From contig NZ_CP025408.1 in assembly GCF_002847305.1 (NCBI RefSeq), positions 3,555,001 through 3,619,000 of the forward strand: a stretch of DNA of 64,000 bases. Reading direction: 5' to 3'. The position numbers and the translations under genes were made by a program. This DNA is from Paracoccus tegillarcae (GTDB lineage: Bacteria; Pseudomonadota; Alphaproteobacteria; Rhodobacterales; Rhodobacteraceae). The notes beneath the pieces were generated by a model. That model had not been told where the DNA came from. It did no database searches and saw nothing but the letters and a program-made list of their open reading frames with translations. Position 1 is the first letter of the stretch; each line of letters begins with the position of its first letter. Shown piece after piece: positions 27,234 through 36,927 of this stretch.

Positions 27234-29312
27234 ATGCGCCAAACAGCGTTCGAGGCCGCGGTTCCGCCATTGGCGCCGGTCGAGATGCCGGTTCAGGATC
27301 TGCGCCGACCGCCGGTGAACATCACCCGCGAACGCAGTGCCGGCGGGCAGCGGGTGATTGCGGCGCGCATTCTGGCCTTTGGCGGCGGCGCGCTGATCGG
27401 GATCATCGGCGGATTGCAGATGCGGCTGGTCTTTGGCGACAATGTGACGGTGCTTCAGGCCTGCCTGCTGACCTTGTTCACGATCACCTTCACCTGGGTC
27501 GGCTTTTCCTTTTCCTCGATGCTGGCGGGCTTGTTCGCACGGCCGTTGTCGACGCCCACCGGGCCCAATGACGCGCGCATCGTCGTCGTCATGCCGGTCT
27601 ATCACGAAGACCCGGCCGAGACCGCCGGACGGCTGGTGGCGCTGGCGCGCGATCTTTACCGCGTGGGACTGGGCAATCGCAGCGAGATATTCGTGCTGTC
27701 TGACAGCCGACGTCCACAAAGCGCGCTGGCGGAAACGCTCGCCATCAGCCGTTTGCGCGATCTGTCGCCGGTGCCGGTCTGGTATCGCCGGCGGCGCGAC
27801 AACGAGGGCCGCAAGGCCGGCAACATCGCCGAGTTCCTGCGCGACTGGGGCGGGCGCTATGATCAGATGGTGGTTCTGGATGCCGACAGCGTCGTTGGTG
27901 CGGATACCATCGCCGCGATGTCTGCGCGCATGTCGGCCGACCCCGATCTGGGGCTGATCCAGACCATGCCGATGCTGTTGGGCGGACAGACCATCTTTGC
28001 GCGGCTGATGCAGTTCGCGGGCCGTATCTATGGCCCGGCGATTGCGCGCGGCGTCGCGGCCTGGTCGGGCGATGACGGCAATTTCTGGGGCCATAACGCG
28101 ATGATCCGCGTCCCCGCCTTTGTCGAAAGCTGCGGCCTGCCTGAATTGCCGGGCCGTCCGCCCTTCGGCGGCCATATTCTCAGCCATGATTTCGTCGAGG
28201 CAGCCCTGATGCGGCGGTCCGGCTGGAAGGTGCGACTGGATTATGACCTGCGCCAAAGCTTTGAGGGATCGCCCCCGTCGCTGCTGGACAACGCGGTCCG
28301 TGAGCGGCGTTGGGCACAGGGCAATCTGCAGCACTTCAAGGTCATCGGCGCCAGCGGCCTGTCCTGGGTCAGCCGCGCGCATTTCGTCATCGGCATCATG
28401 GGCTTTCTCATGTCGCCGATCTGGCTGGGGATGATCCTGGTCGGGTTGGCGCTGACCGCCTATGTGCTGCTGTCGCGGCCTGAATATTTTCCAAATGCCT
28501 ATCAGCTTTTCCCCGACTGGCCGGTCTTTGATCCGGTCCGCATGCTGTGGCTGTTTGCATTCGCAATGACCCTGCTGCTGTTGCCGAAGGTGATCGCGGT
28601 CGGCCGCGCCTGCATGCGACCGCTGGCCAAAAATTCCGGTGGCCGGGGCAGGCTGATCGGCTCGGCCCTGTTCGAGATCCTGCTATCTGCCCTGATTGCG
28701 CCGGTGCAAATGCTGATCCAGACGCGGCAGATCTTTGACATCCTGCGCGGTCGCGACAGCGGCTGGGAGGCGCAGGTCCGTGCCGGCGCCATGCCGCCCT
28801 GGCGCGTCGTGCTGGGGCATCATTGGCTGCATATGGCACTGGGGCTGGTGACGCTGGTGATCCTTGCCTTCATGTCGCCCGGGCAGTTGATCTGGCTGTC
28901 GCCGATCCTTGCCGGGCTGATCCTGTCACCCGCGATCAGCCGCTGGTCGGCCAGCCCGGTCTTTGGTCGCATCGCCCGCCGGCGCGGGTTGCTGGCCACG
29001 CCGGAAGAATTGTCGACCCCTGCCCTTATCTCGGCGGCGAACTACCAGACCGCACGGATCAAGCCCGAAGAGGCTGAAACGATGTTACTCTTGGGTTCCG
29101 AGCCTGCCTTGATGGCGCGCCATCTGGCCTTGCTGCCGCCCGATACAGCGGACGTTCCAGCTGCGGAACGGCTAAGTGAAATCTCGGCGGCGGCCAAGAT
29201 CGCGGCAGCGGAAGATCGCGCGCAGGCGCTGTCCTTTCTGTCAGAAACGGAACTGGATGCCCTGATCAGTTCTTCTACCCTCTTAAAGCAATGGGCGGCG
29301 CTGACAGGATGA
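27234..29312 (+). CDS. opgH: Periplasmic glucan glucosyltransferase OpgH
   Basis: Inner-membrane GT2-fold enzyme polymerising UDP-glucose into the glucan backbone. About 692 residues, shorter at the N-terminus than E. coli OpgH. The glycosyltransferase domain sits between membrane helices and has DADS at about 216-219 (metal and UDP binding) and RERRWAQGN near 358 (acceptor/product site). ATG 27234 follows AGGA at a reasonable distance; an overlapping TTG at 27225 is the alternative. The stop overlaps opgC (ATGA). Confidence 0.93.
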   Translation: MRQTAFEAAVPPLAPVEMPVQDLRRPPVNITRERSAGGQRVIAARILAFGGGALIGIIGGLQMRLVFGDNVTVLQACLLTLFTITFTWVGFSFSSMLAGLFARPLSTPTGPNDARIVVVMPVYHEDPAETAGRLVALARDLYRVGLGNRSEIFVLSDSRRPQSALAETLAISRLRDLSPVPVWYRRRRDNEGRKAGNIAEFLRDWGGRYDQMVVLDADSVVGADTIAAMSARMSADPDLGLIQTMPMLLGGQTIFARLMQFAGRIYGPAIARGVAAWSGDDGNFWGHNAMIRVPAFVESCGLPELPGRPPFGGHILSHDFVEAALMRRSGWKVRLDYDLRQSFEGSPPSLLDNAVRERRWAQGNLQHFKVIGASGLSWVSRAHFVIGIMGFLMSPIWLGMILVGLALTAYVLLSRPEYFPNAYQLFPDWPVFDPVRMLWLFAFAMTLLLLPKVIAVGRACMRPLAKNSGGRGRLIGSALFEILLSALIAPVQMLIQTRQIFDILRGRDSGWEAQVRAGAMPPWRVVLGHHWLHMALGLVTLVILAFMSPGQLIWLSPILAGLILSPAISRWSASPVFGRIARRRGLLATPEELSTPALISAANYQTARIKPEEAETMLLLGSEPALMARHLALLPPDTADVPAAERLSEISAAAKIAAAEDRAQALSFLSETELDALISSSTLLKQWAALTG

Positions 29313-30436
29313 ACCGGATCTACTGGCTGGATATGTTGCGAGGCTACGCGCTGGTCTGCATCATGCTGGACCATATGCCAGCCTCTGTCATGCGAGGCGC
29401 AACCCTGGCCAATTTCGCGCTCTTCGATGCAGCCGAGCTCTTCGTGCTGCTGTCAGGCTTTCTGGTGGGACTGGTCTGGACCCAGGTCGCGACCCGCGAC
29501 GGCACCCGCGTCGCGCAAAAGCGATTCCTGCGACGCTCGTTTCAGGTCTGGAGGGCGATGGTCGTGGGGGCACTGATCATGGCGCTGCTGTCAGCGGTGC
29601 TGCTGCAGGCCGGGTGGCGTCACACCGCAATCTGGAACGAATATGCCACGATGGTGGTCGAGGCACCTGGGACCTTTCTGGCCGCGGTCGGACTGATGTG
29701 GATGCAGCCCAATCTGCTGGATGTGCTGGCCCTCTATGTTGTGCTGATCCTGACAGTGCCACTGACGCTGCCTGCCCTGACGCGATGGCCGGTTGTGTTC
29801 GCGCTGGCATCAGCGCTGATCTGGCTTTTTGCCGAACCGCTGAACAGCATGCTGCCCAATCATCGCCGCGATGGCGGGTTCCTGTTCAACCCGTTTGGCT
29901 GGCAGGTCCTGTTCTTTGCCGGGGCGGCCATCGGGGTCTATCGGCACAAACTGATGCAGGTCTTGCGCCCCTATGCTGGATGGGTGACGGCCCTGTGTGT
30001 CGTCATCGTGCTTTATGGCCTTGTCTACGACCTGCTGCCGCGCTTTGGGGCGCAGGCCAAGCCGCTGCGCGACGCCATGGGGACGCTGATCGGCCCGATC
30101 GACAAATGGTCGCTGGACGAGGCCCGCTTCATCTCGATCCTGGCTGCAAGCTGGCTGGCGGCGACGGTGCTGTCCGCGCCGCTGGCATGGCTGGCCGATA
30201 CTGGCCCCGGCCGTGCACTGGCGCTGATCGGGCGTGGTGGGCTGTGGTCCTTTGTTGTCTGCGTCTGGCTGTCGGTTCTGGGCGATGCCATGCAGCTGCA
30301 AATCCCGGATGAGCAGGCGGCCTTTCGCCTCGGGATCGATTTTCTGGTGATCCTGATGCTGTGGGCGATGGCCGCATTGTGGATGGCACGGGCCAGCTGG
30401 CAGGTCTATCTGCCACGCAGCCTACGGATCGGCTGA
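29309..30436 (+). CDS. opgC: OpgC-like acyltransferase for periplasmic glucan
   Basis: A 375-residue polytopic membrane protein of the OpgC family, which adds succinyl groups to periplasmic glucans and gives them negative charge. It begins MNRIYWLDMLRGYALVCIMLDHMP, with the Asp-x2-Arg-Gly and His of acyltransferase-3-like proteins, then about ten hydrophobic segments. Its ATG overlaps the opgH stop, so opgG-opgH-opgC are translated as one unit. The donor (succinyl-CoA) is inferred from the family. Confidence 0.9.
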   Translation: MNRIYWLDMLRGYALVCIMLDHMPASVMRGATLANFALFDAAELFVLLSGFLVGLVWTQVATRDGTRVAQKRFLRRSFQVWRAMVVGALIMALLSAVLLQAGWRHTAIWNEYATMVVEAPGTFLAAVGLMWMQPNLLDVLALYVVLILTVPLTLPALTRWPVVFALASALIWLFAEPLNSMLPNHRRDGGFLFNPFGWQVLFFAGAAIGVYRHKLMQVLRPYAGWVTALCVVIVLYGLVYDLLPRFGAQAKPLRDAMGTLIGPIDKWSLDEARFISILAASWLAATVLSAPLAWLADTGPGRALALIGRGGLWSFVVCVWLSVLGDAMQLQIPDEQAAFRLGIDFLVILMLWAMAALWMARASWQVYLPRSLRIG

Positions 30437-30521
30437 CCCATCCGATCATTTGGCCGATACAGGAACGAATTCCGGTCCGCGCCGTTCGTTAAGCATGCCA
30501 GTCGTGCATCTCTTGCGGCTG

Positions 30522-30531
30522 TTGCATGCAA
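30522..30531. promoter_or_regulatory. Palindrome upstream of the LuxR-type gene
   Basis: TTGCATGCAA is a perfect 10-bp palindrome 41 bp before the LuxR-type start, next to an AT-rich TTATACA that could be a -10 element. It may be an autoregulatory operator; this is inference. Confidence 0.35.
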
Positions 30532-30571
30532 ATTATACAAAATGACTGGTCTGTTGTGACCCGCCTGCCGG

Positions 30572-31351
30572 ATGGCCAATAAAATGTACCGTGATATTGA
30601 GTTGTTGTTGGCAGCACGTTCAGCCGATGATGTTTGGGACCAGTTTGTGACCGTCATGGCACAGCGCGGGTATCCGCATGTGTTCTATTCGCTTCGTCGT
30701 TTTGCCGACATGTCGCGGCTTTGGCTGGCATCTGATCTGGAATTGCGCGGCAATTTTCCCGACGGCTTTACCGCGGATATCGTCGGAGAAGGGATCCTGC
30801 CGAATACGCCCTGGGGATTGTGGTCGCAGCACCATCGCGGTGTCCGCAGTTTTGACTGGGCCGAATCCGACGAAGCAAATGCCTATCGGCACCCCACGGG
30901 AATGAAGCTTCTCAAGGTGTTGCGAGAACACGATCTGGCCGCCGGTCATGTCGTCAGCCTGTTCGGCGTCTCTGCACGCGTCTCGGGCACCGTTGCGCTG
31001 GCAACCGGGGTTGGCACGGGGCAAGCACATGCCGATCAACTGTGGGAAGAATCGGGACGCAGCGTCAGAGCGCTGTGCGAAGTGATGCATCTGCGCGTCT
31101 GCGCACTGCCTCAGACCATCGGCCCCGGCGTTCTGACACCCCGTCAGCGGCAAGTTGTCGAATGGGCAGCCTACGGCAAAACAGTGGCCGAGATCGCCGA
31201 AATCCTGGGCGTAGAGGCCACAACGATTGAAAAACACCTGCGCTTGGCACGCGAAGCGTTGGGCGCAGGCACCACGGCGCAGGCAATCCTGCAGGCCCAC
31301 CAGCGCAACCTGATTTTCGTGCACGACCAGGTTGAGAACGAGGAACGGTAA
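30572..31351 (+). CDS. LuxR-family transcriptional regulator (solo)
   Basis: A protein of 259 residues with an N-terminal region similar in length to the autoinducer-binding domain (about 15-170) and a C-terminal GerE-type HTH (about 188-245: LTPRQRQVVEWAAYGKTVAEIAEILGV then TIEKHLRLAREALG). Conserved signal-binding Trp/Tyr/Asp positions are hard to match, so ligand binding is uncertain. No luxI-type synthase gene is in the window. ATG 30572 or 30584 could be the start; neither has a strong ribosome site. It follows opgC on the same strand after 135 bp. Confidence 0.85.
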   Translation: MANKMYRDIELLLAARSADDVWDQFVTVMAQRGYPHVFYSLRRFADMSRLWLASDLELRGNFPDGFTADIVGEGILPNTPWGLWSQHHRGVRSFDWAESDEANAYRHPTGMKLLKVLREHDLAAGHVVSLFGVSARVSGTVALATGVGTGQAHADQLWEESGRSVRALCEVMHLRVCALPQTIGPGVLTPRQRQVVEWAAYGKTVAEIAEILGVEATTIEKHLRLAREALGAGTTAQAILQAHQRNLIFVHDQVENEER

Positions 31352-31613
31352 GGTTTGCCACAGTTTGCACTGGCGCAAGCATATTGCACTATTGCGCAGT
31401 TCCGTGAGTGGTGGTGCGCTTCGGCGCGCCAGGAACGCGCCCGTTAGGCCGATTACTAAATGCCGGGGCGGTCCGGTCTGACCGGAAAGGGCCCGTCATG
31501 GTCGCAATTTCGGCTGTGGCGGGTCCATCCGTTTCAAGGCAGCTTGCCAGATAGCGCGCTTCGGCCCCATCCTCGCACCTTTGTGAAACCGGCGGGCCAT
31601 CAAGCCGGCAACG
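31352..31613. other. Intergenic stretch between the LuxR-type gene and the tsf terminator
   Basis: No gene is supported. The open frames here run antisense into tsf and lack ribosome sites. Several GC-rich inverted repeats are present but none ends in a clear T run on the plus strand. Confidence 0.4.
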
Positions 31614-31641
31614 AAAAACGCCGGCCCGAATGGACCGGCGT
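31614..31641 (-). terminator. Rho-independent terminator of the rpsB-tsf operon
   Basis: On the minus strand ACGCCGG (31641-31635) pairs with CCGGCGT (31624-31618) and is followed by TTTT, 30 bp after the tsf stop. Confidence 0.9.
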
Positions 31642-31671
31642 CAATCGAGTTTCAGATCAACGCAAAGAGGA

Positions 31672-32550
31672 TCAGTTGCCGCCCAGGGTCTTGGCGACCT
31701 CGGCTGCGAAATCCTCTTCTTTCTTCTCGATGCCTTCGCCAACGGCAACCCGGGCAAAACCAACGATCTTGGCACCTGCATCCTTGGCAGCCTGCTCAAC
31801 CGTGATATCGGGGTTGATGACGAATTTCTGGCCCAGCAGTGTGACCTCTTCAAAGAACTTGGCCATGCGACCCACGATCATCTTTTCGATCACCGCATCG
31901 GGCTTGCCGGATTCGCGCGCCTGTTCGGTCAGAACCTGCTTTTCACGGTCGACCAGCGCCGGGTCCAGATCATCCTGACCCAAAGAAGCGGGCGAGGTTG
32001 CTGCCACATGCATGGCGATCTGACGGCCGATTTCCTCGTTGCCGCCTTCCAGACCGACCAGAACGCCGATCTTGCCCATGCCGGGTGCCGCCGCGTTGTG
32101 GACATAGGACACGACGATCGGCGCCTCGACCACAGTCATGCGGCGCAGGGTCATGTTTTCGCCGATCTTGGCGATGGCGGTGGTCAGGACTTCGGAGACG
32201 GGCTTGCCGTTCACCTGAGCATCAGCCAGTTCCTCGACAGTGTTCACGCCCAGGCCTGCTTCGGCGATGGTGCGAACCATGTTCTGGAATTCTTCGTTCT
32301 TGCCGACGAAATCGGTTTCGCTGTTCACCTCGACGGCGACGCCCTTGCCGTCCTTGACGGCGACGCCAACCAGACCTTCGGCAGCCACGCGACCGGATTT
32401 CTTGGCCGCCTTGGCCAGACCCTTGGTGCGCAGCCAGTCAACGGCGGCTTCCATGTCGCCGTCGTTTTCGGTCAGTGCCTTTTTCGCATCCATCATGCCT
32501 GCGCCGGTCGATTCGCGCAGTTCCTTCACCATCGCAGCGGTGATCGCCAT
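31672..32550 (-). CDS. tsf: Translation elongation factor Ts
   Basis: Guanine nucleotide exchange factor for EF-Tu, 292 residues. The N-terminal UBA-like domain ([24 protein letters not shown]) and the core motif [11 protein letters not shown], which contacts EF-Tu, are standard. AAGGAGATATAAC in front of ATG 32550 is an excellent ribosome site and fixes the start. It follows rpsB after 83 bp containing a strong hairpin. Confidence 0.98.
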   Translation of the reverse strand: MAITAAMVKELRESTGAGMMDAKKALTENDGDMEAAVDWLRTKGLAKAAKKSGRVAAEGLVGVAVKDGKGVAVEVNSETDFVGKNEEFQNMVRTIAEAGLGVNTVEELADAQVNGKPVSEVLTTAIAKIGENMTLRRMTVVEAPIVVSYVHNAAAPGMGKIGVLVGLEGGNEEIGRQIAMHVAATSPASLGQDDLDPALVDREKQVLTEQARESGKPDAVIEKMIVGRMAKFFEEVTLLGQKFVINPDITVEQAAKDAGAKIVGFARVAVGEGIEKKEEDFAAEVAKTLGGN

Positions 32551-32573
32551 GTTATATCTCCTTCGGATCAATG

Positions 32574-32602
32574 CATCAGGCGGGGCATATCCCCGCCTGA
32601 TG
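32574..32602 (-). promoter_or_regulatory. Hairpin between rpsB and tsf, probable attenuator
   Basis: A perfect 12-bp stem (CATCAGGCGGGG and complement, 32574-32585 with 32591-32602) with a 5-nt loop and no T run. Position between the two cotranscribed genes suggests partial termination or RNA processing that adjusts the S2:EF-Ts ratio. Confidence 0.6.
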
Positions 32603-32633
32603 ACATTCAGGTAAATGGTCCGGAAAAGCCGGA

Positions 32634-33431
32634 TCAGGCGTCGGCTTCGGCCTGTGCCTCGGCGGCAACTTCAGCTTCGCCTTCGGCCAGCTCTTCAGCC
32701 GGAACCTCGGTCAGTGCGCCGACATCCACACCGGCAGCGCCCATCTGGGCCGACATGCCGTCCAGAGCCGCGCGGCTGGCCAGATCGCAATAAAGCGCAA
32801 TGGCACGGGCCGCGTCGTCATTGCCCGGGATGATATAGTCAACGCCGTCCGGCGAGCAGTTGGTATCGACAACAGCCACGACCGGGATGCCCAGTTTGCG
32901 GGCTTCGGCGATGGCCAGATCTTCCTTGTTGACATCGATCACGAACAGCAGGTCCGGCAGACCGCCCATTTCGCGAATTCCGCCCAAGGATGCCTGCAAT
33001 TTCGCCTGCTCGCGCTCAAGACCCAGACGTTCTTTCTTGGTCAGGCCGTCGGCGCCGCCTTCCATCGTCTCGTCGATGGCTTTCAGACGGTTGATCGACT
33101 GCGACACGGTTTTCCAGTTGGTCAGCGTGCCACCGAGCCAGCGGTGGTTCATGTAGAACTGGGCCGATTTCTCGGCAGCTTCTGCGACCGAACGCTGCGC
33201 CTGGCGCTTGGTGCCGACGAACAGGATGCGGCCGCCCTTGGCGACGGTGTCGCGGATGACCTGCAGAGCCTGGTCCAGCATCGGAACGGTCTGGGTCAGG
33301 TCAAGAATGTGAATGCCGTTGCGGTCGCCGTAGATATACGGACCCATGCGCGGATTCCAGCGTTGGGTTTGGTGACCGTAGTGAACGCCAGCTTCGAGCA
33401 GCTGACGCATGGAAAAATCGGGAAGCGCCAT
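32634..33431 (-). CDS. rpsB: 30S ribosomal protein S2
   Basis: Small-subunit protein of 265 residues, with signature [22 protein letters not shown] near the N-terminus and [26 protein letters not shown]. The C-terminal 25-30 residues are an Ala/Glu-rich tail common in alphaproteobacterial S2. GGAAAGGAAACC ahead of ATG 33431 sets the start; 52 upstream codons in frame are leader. It is the first gene of rpsB-tsf. Confidence 0.98.
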   Translation of the reverse strand: MALPDFSMRQLLEAGVHYGHQTQRWNPRMGPYIYGDRNGIHILDLTQTVPMLDQALQVIRDTVAKGGRILFVGTKRQAQRSVAEAAEKSAQFYMNHRWLGGTLTNWKTVSQSINRLKAIDETMEGGADGLTKKERLGLEREQAKLQASLGGIREMGGLPDLLFVIDVNKEDLAIAEARKLGIPVVAVVDTNCSPDGVDYIIPGNDDAARAIALYCDLASRAALDGMSAQMGAAGVDVGALTEVPAEELAEGEAEVAAEAQAEADA

Positions 33432-33547
33432 ATGGTTTCCTTTCCGGTTTGCGCCTGAGCAGAGGAATTCAGGGCAAATGCCCCAACCGGTGGACCGTTC
33501 ACGGATGTCTCCCGCGAGGGCCCGCCTCTGCCTGTGAAGTGCGCTGC

Positions 33548-33575
33548 ACATAGGCCGCGCGGGGGCTGGATGCAA
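33548..33575 (-). promoter_or_regulatory. Candidate rpsB promoter
   Basis: On the minus strand TTGCAT (33575-33570) and CTATGT (33553-33548) are 16 bp apart, giving an untranslated leader of about 110 nt before rpsB. Confidence 0.45.
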
Positions 33576-33595
33576 GCCCCAAAGCATGGCCTGTC

Positions 33596-34258
33596 CTAAG
33601 GTTTCGCAGCAGGTTTGTCCGCAGGTTTGGCCGCAACGATAAACGGCCGGATATCCTTGGCCTTCGATCCGTGGCGTTCAAGGCGGACAATCTCAAAGCC
33701 GGCGTCGCGCAAGTCCTGTTGCAGCTGTGCCGCCGAAAGGAACGAAACATAAGGCGCTTTGCCAATCCATTGCATCACCGGAATGACGGGCCGCAGCAGA
33801 ACGGTCATTTCCGTCAGGCACGGCGTTTTCGAAATGAACAACCCGCCCGGTTTCAACGCCTTGTAGACAGAGCGCAGCAGCAGCCCGCGGGCTTTCACGA
33901 GATGCAGCACATTCATGCCGTAGATCAGATCAAAGCCCTCAGCTTGCCACCCTGCCCCATCTGGGCCTGCCGTCTGAAAGGTGATGTTCGTGCAGCCCTG
34001 CGCCTGGGCCTTTTCATGCGCGATGGCGATCATTTCGGGCGAAATGTCGGTGGCCAGGATGTGATCGGCGCTAGGTGCCAGCCGCAGCGCAGTCGTGCCC
34101 GTGCCACAGCCGATTTCCAACAGGCGCTGATCGGTGTGGACATACTGGCTTATCTGCTTCAGCGTGCGCTCGTACCCTGCCACATCGCCGATTTTGCTTT
34201 TCGCATATTTCCGCGCTGCGCGGTCCCAGAACCGGGTGCTGTCAATCGTCTGCGCCAT
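33596..34258 (-). CDS. Class I SAM-dependent methyltransferase
   Basis: A 220-residue methyltransferase with motif [18 protein letters not shown] (about 53-69), the acidic ribose-binding post [10 protein letters not shown] and [12 protein letters not shown] as post II, followed by [14 protein letters not shown]. The C-terminus is a Lys/Pro/Ala tail. ATG 34258 has GAGGGGCGGAA upstream. Resemblance is to ubiquinone/arsenite/phospholipid methyltransferase-like proteins; the substrate is unknown. It is divergent from the LysR gene at 34334 and lies upstream of rpsB on the same strand. Confidence 0.88.
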   Translation of the reverse strand: MAQTIDSTRFWDRAARKYAKSKIGDVAGYERTLKQISQYVHTDQRLLEIGCGTGTTALRLAPSADHILATDISPEMIAIAHEKAQAQGCTNITFQTAGPDGAGWQAEGFDLIYGMNVLHLVKARGLLLRSVYKALKPGGLFISKTPCLTEMTVLLRPVIPVMQWIGKAPYVSFLSAAQLQQDLRDAGFEIVRLERHGSKAKDIRPFIVAAKPADKPAAKP

Positions 34259-34333
34259 TTCCGCCCCTCTCATCATTGCGCCCTGTTAGCATATGCGCGA
34301 ATTTTGCGAATTACCTGAAACCGCACAAGTGAT

Positions 34334-35251
34334 ATGCACATGCGTATGGATCACATCGACTGGAACCATGCCCGCGCCTTTCTGGCGACCGCCGATACCG
34401 GATCGTTGTCGGGCGCAGCGCGGCGGCTTGGCCTGACGCAGCCGACCCTGTCACGGCAGGTTGCCGGTTTCGAGGCGGATTTGGGCGTCACCTTGTTCGA
34501 ACGGATCGGCAAGCGCCTTGTGCTGACCGAAACCGGCCGCAGCCTTCTGGACCATGTCCGCGCCATGGGCGATGCCGCACAGGCCATGCGGACCGAGGCG
34601 ATCGATCAGGCCAGCCAGATCGACGGGCGGGTCTGCATCTCGACCATCGACGCCTATGCGGTGCATATCCTGCCCGACATCATCGCGCGCATCCGTCGCG
34701 AGGCACCGCAGATCACGCTGATGATCCTGTCCGCCGACACGCTCAGCGATCTGCGCCGCCGCGAGGCCGATATCGCGATCCGCCATGTGCGCCCCGAACA
34801 GGATGGGCTGATCGGCCAGTTGCTGGGCGAAAGCACGGCCCATTTCTATGCCTCAGCGGGGTGGAAGGCGCGCAACCCGCATGTTCAGAAGATTGGTGAC
34901 CTGGGTCCGGGCGATCTGATCGGTTTTGATGATCTGGATCGATTTGCGGCAATGATGGACAGCATCGGCGCACCCATTGCACCCGACACGGTCCGCCTGC
35001 TGTCATCCGACGCGATCACGGTTGCCGAGATGGCGCGGCGTGAACTGGGGGTCTGCCTGATGATCGACGAGGTCGCGGCGCGGATGCCCGAACTTCTTCC
35101 GCTTTTCCCGGGTTTCTCTGCGCCGCGCTTTCCGGTCTGGCTGGTCACCCATCGGGAATTGCGGACCAGCCGGCGCATCCGGCTGGTCTATGACATCTTG
35201 GCGGATGAATTGTCGCGGGTGATTGGTCGCCCCGCCAAAGGCTTCAGCTGA
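34334..35251 (+). CDS. LysR-family transcriptional regulator
   Basis: A 305-residue LysR protein: HTH at about 5-65 (NHARAFLATADTGSLSGAARRLGLTQPTLSRQVAGFEADLG) and an effector-binding domain with ADIAIRHVRPEQDGLIGQLLG. ATG 34334 is followed by two more in-frame methionines (34346 is an alternative). It is divergent from a methyltransferase and its stop overlaps by 8 nt the convergent MttB-like gene. The target is unknown. Confidence 0.88.
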   Translation: MHMRMDHIDWNHARAFLATADTGSLSGAARRLGLTQPTLSRQVAGFEADLGVTLFERIGKRLVLTETGRSLLDHVRAMGDAAQAMRTEAIDQASQIDGRVCISTIDAYAVHILPDIIARIRREAPQITLMILSADTLSDLRRREADIAIRHVRPEQDGLIGQLLGESTAHFYASAGWKARNPHVQKIGDLGPGDLIGFDDLDRFAAMMDSIGAPIAPDTVRLLSSDAITVAEMARRELGVCLMIDEVAARMPELLPLFPGFSAPRFPVWLVTHRELRTSRRIRLVYDILADELSRVIGRPAKGFS

Positions 35252-36803
35252 GGAAGCTGTCGGGTTCGGCTGCCTTCTTGCGGGCGACGTAATCGTTCAG
35301 TTCCTCGGCCTTGGCGACGTCCAGATCGGGGGCCTGATATTCGCCCAGCATCTTGGCGACCCTGGCCGCAGCCAGCGTCGCCGTGTCGCGCGCGCCCTCG
35401 TCTTCCCAGGTCTCGAACGGCTTGTAGTCCAGCACGCTACTGCGCCAGAACGCCTCTTTGAAATTGGCCTGCGTATGGGCGCTGCCCAGAAAATGACCCC
35501 CCGGCCCCACTTCGCGCAGCGCGTCCATGGCCTGACCGTTTTCCGAGATATCGATACCCTTCGCCAGACGGTGCAGGATACCCAGTTGATCGGCATCCAT
35601 CACGTATTTCTCGAACGAGGAAACCAGCCCGCCTTCCAGCCAGCCGCAGGCATGCAACATGAAGTTCACGCCCGACAGCAGGCCGGTATTCAGCGTGTTT
35701 GCCGTCTCGTAGGCCGCCTGTGCATCCGGCAACTTAGAGCCACAGAACGAACCGGCGCTGCGGAACGGGACGCCCAGACGCCGCATCAGCTGGCCTGCGC
35801 CAAGTGTGATCTGCGCGGCCTCGGGCGTGCCAAAGGTCGGTGCACCGCTGTTCATGTCGATCGACGTGACGAAAGCACCGCCGATCACCGGCGCGCCGGC
35901 GCGAACCAGCTGGCTATAGGCGACGCCGGCCATGACCTCGGCCAGCACCTGGGTCAGCGTGCCCGCAACGCTGACCGGCGCCATTGCCCCGCCAACGATG
36001 AAGGGGCTGATAATGCAGGCCTGACCCGCGCGGGCATAGACCTCCAGCGCGCCCATCATCACCCCGTCAAAGGTCAGCGGGCTGTTGATGTTGATCAGGC
36101 TGGTCATCACCGTGTTCTGATCGACGAAATCGGCGCCGAACAGGATCTTGGACATCTCGACCGAATCCGCTGCGCGCTCTGGCAGGGTGACAGAGCCCAT
36201 ATAGGGTTTGTCCGACAGCGTCATATGCGCATGCAGCATATCCAGATGGCGCTTGTTCACCGCCACATCGGTCGGCTCGCAGACCGTGCCGCCGCTGTGA
36301 TGGATCCACTTGGACATCTGGCCCAGTTTCACGAATTTCTGGAAATCGCCGATGGTGGCATAGCGACGACCGCCGTCCTGATCGCGCACGAAGGGCGGGC
36401 CATAGACCGGGGCCAGAACCAGATTGCGCCCGCCGATCTCCACGTTGCGTTCGGGATTGCGCGCATGTTGGGTGAATTGCGACGGCGCGGTCTTGCACAA
36501 TTGACGCGCCAATCCGCGCGGGATGCGCACGCGTTCGCCATCGACATCGGCGCCTGCGTCTTTCCACAGGCGCAATGCCTCGGGGTTTTCGACGAAATTG
36601 ACGCCGATCTCTTCCAGAACGATTTCCGCATTGGCCTCGATGATCTCGATTGCCTCGGCGTTCAGGATCTCGAGATCGGGGATATTGCGGGTGATGAAGC
36701 GCGCAAACTCGATCCGGGTTGCGGTTCGTTCGGCGCGGCGCGCGGCCCCACCGCCACCACGACGGCTGAGCCTTGCCCCGCTGCGCTCGGTTGCGTCGTC
36801 CAT
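35244..36803 (-). CDS. MttB-superfamily (trimethylamine/glycine-betaine type) methyltransferase without pyrrolysine
   Basis: A 519-residue corrinoid-protein methyltransferase homologue of the trimethylamine methyltransferase family. Its frame has no amber codon, so it belongs to the non-pyrrolysine group that includes glycine betaine methyltransferase MtgB. The basic, Gly/Arg-rich N-terminus (about 5-30) precedes the TIM-barrel (VLEEIGVNFVENPEALRLWKDAGADVDG; GGAMAPVSVAGTLTQVLAE; HACGWLEGGLVSSFEKYVMDADQLG). No corrinoid protein or methylcorrinoid:THF methyltransferase gene lies beside it, so its partner must be elsewhere. Quaternary-amine demethylation is inferred. Confidence 0.85.
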   Translation of the reverse strand: MDDATERSGARLSRRGGGGAARRAERTATRIEFARFITRNIPDLEILNAEAIEIIEANAEIVLEEIGVNFVENPEALRLWKDAGADVDGERVRIPRGLARQLCKTAPSQFTQHARNPERNVEIGGRNLVLAPVYGPPFVRDQDGGRRYATIGDFQKFVKLGQMSKWIHHSGGTVCEPTDVAVNKRHLDMLHAHMTLSDKPYMGSVTLPERAADSVEMSKILFGADFVDQNTVMTSLININSPLTFDGVMMGALEVYARAGQACIISPFIVGGAMAPVSVAGTLTQVLAEVMAGVAYSQLVRAGAPVIGGAFVTSIDMNSGAPTFGTPEAAQITLGAGQLMRRLGVPFRSAGSFCGSKLPDAQAAYETANTLNTGLLSGVNFMLHACGWLEGGLVSSFEKYVMDADQLGILHRLAKGIDISENGQAMDALREVGPGGHFLGSAHTQANFKEAFWRSSVLDYKPFETWEDEGARDTATLAAARVAKMLGEYQAPDLDVAKAEELNDYVARKKAAEPDSFLS

Positions 36804-36927
36804 TCCAGAGCCTCCTGATCTTTTCGTTCAGTCTATTAAATCGCACCCGATCCCGTCAGTCGTACATTTGCGCCGGAACAATGCCCCAAAGCGACATCGG
36901 CAAAGATGCCTGCGTCGCATTGCCGCC

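Noticed and set aside
31460-31978. 172-codon plus-strand frame running into tsf
   Set aside because: Antisense to tsf, no ribosome site, not similar to any family I know.
32240-32614. Plus-strand frame upstream of rpsB-tsf
   Set aside because: Antisense to tsf with Arg/Ser-rich shadow composition.
35244-36803. Pyrrolysine-containing trimethylamine methyltransferase
   Set aside because: The frame has no internal amber codon, so it is a non-pyrrolysine homologue.
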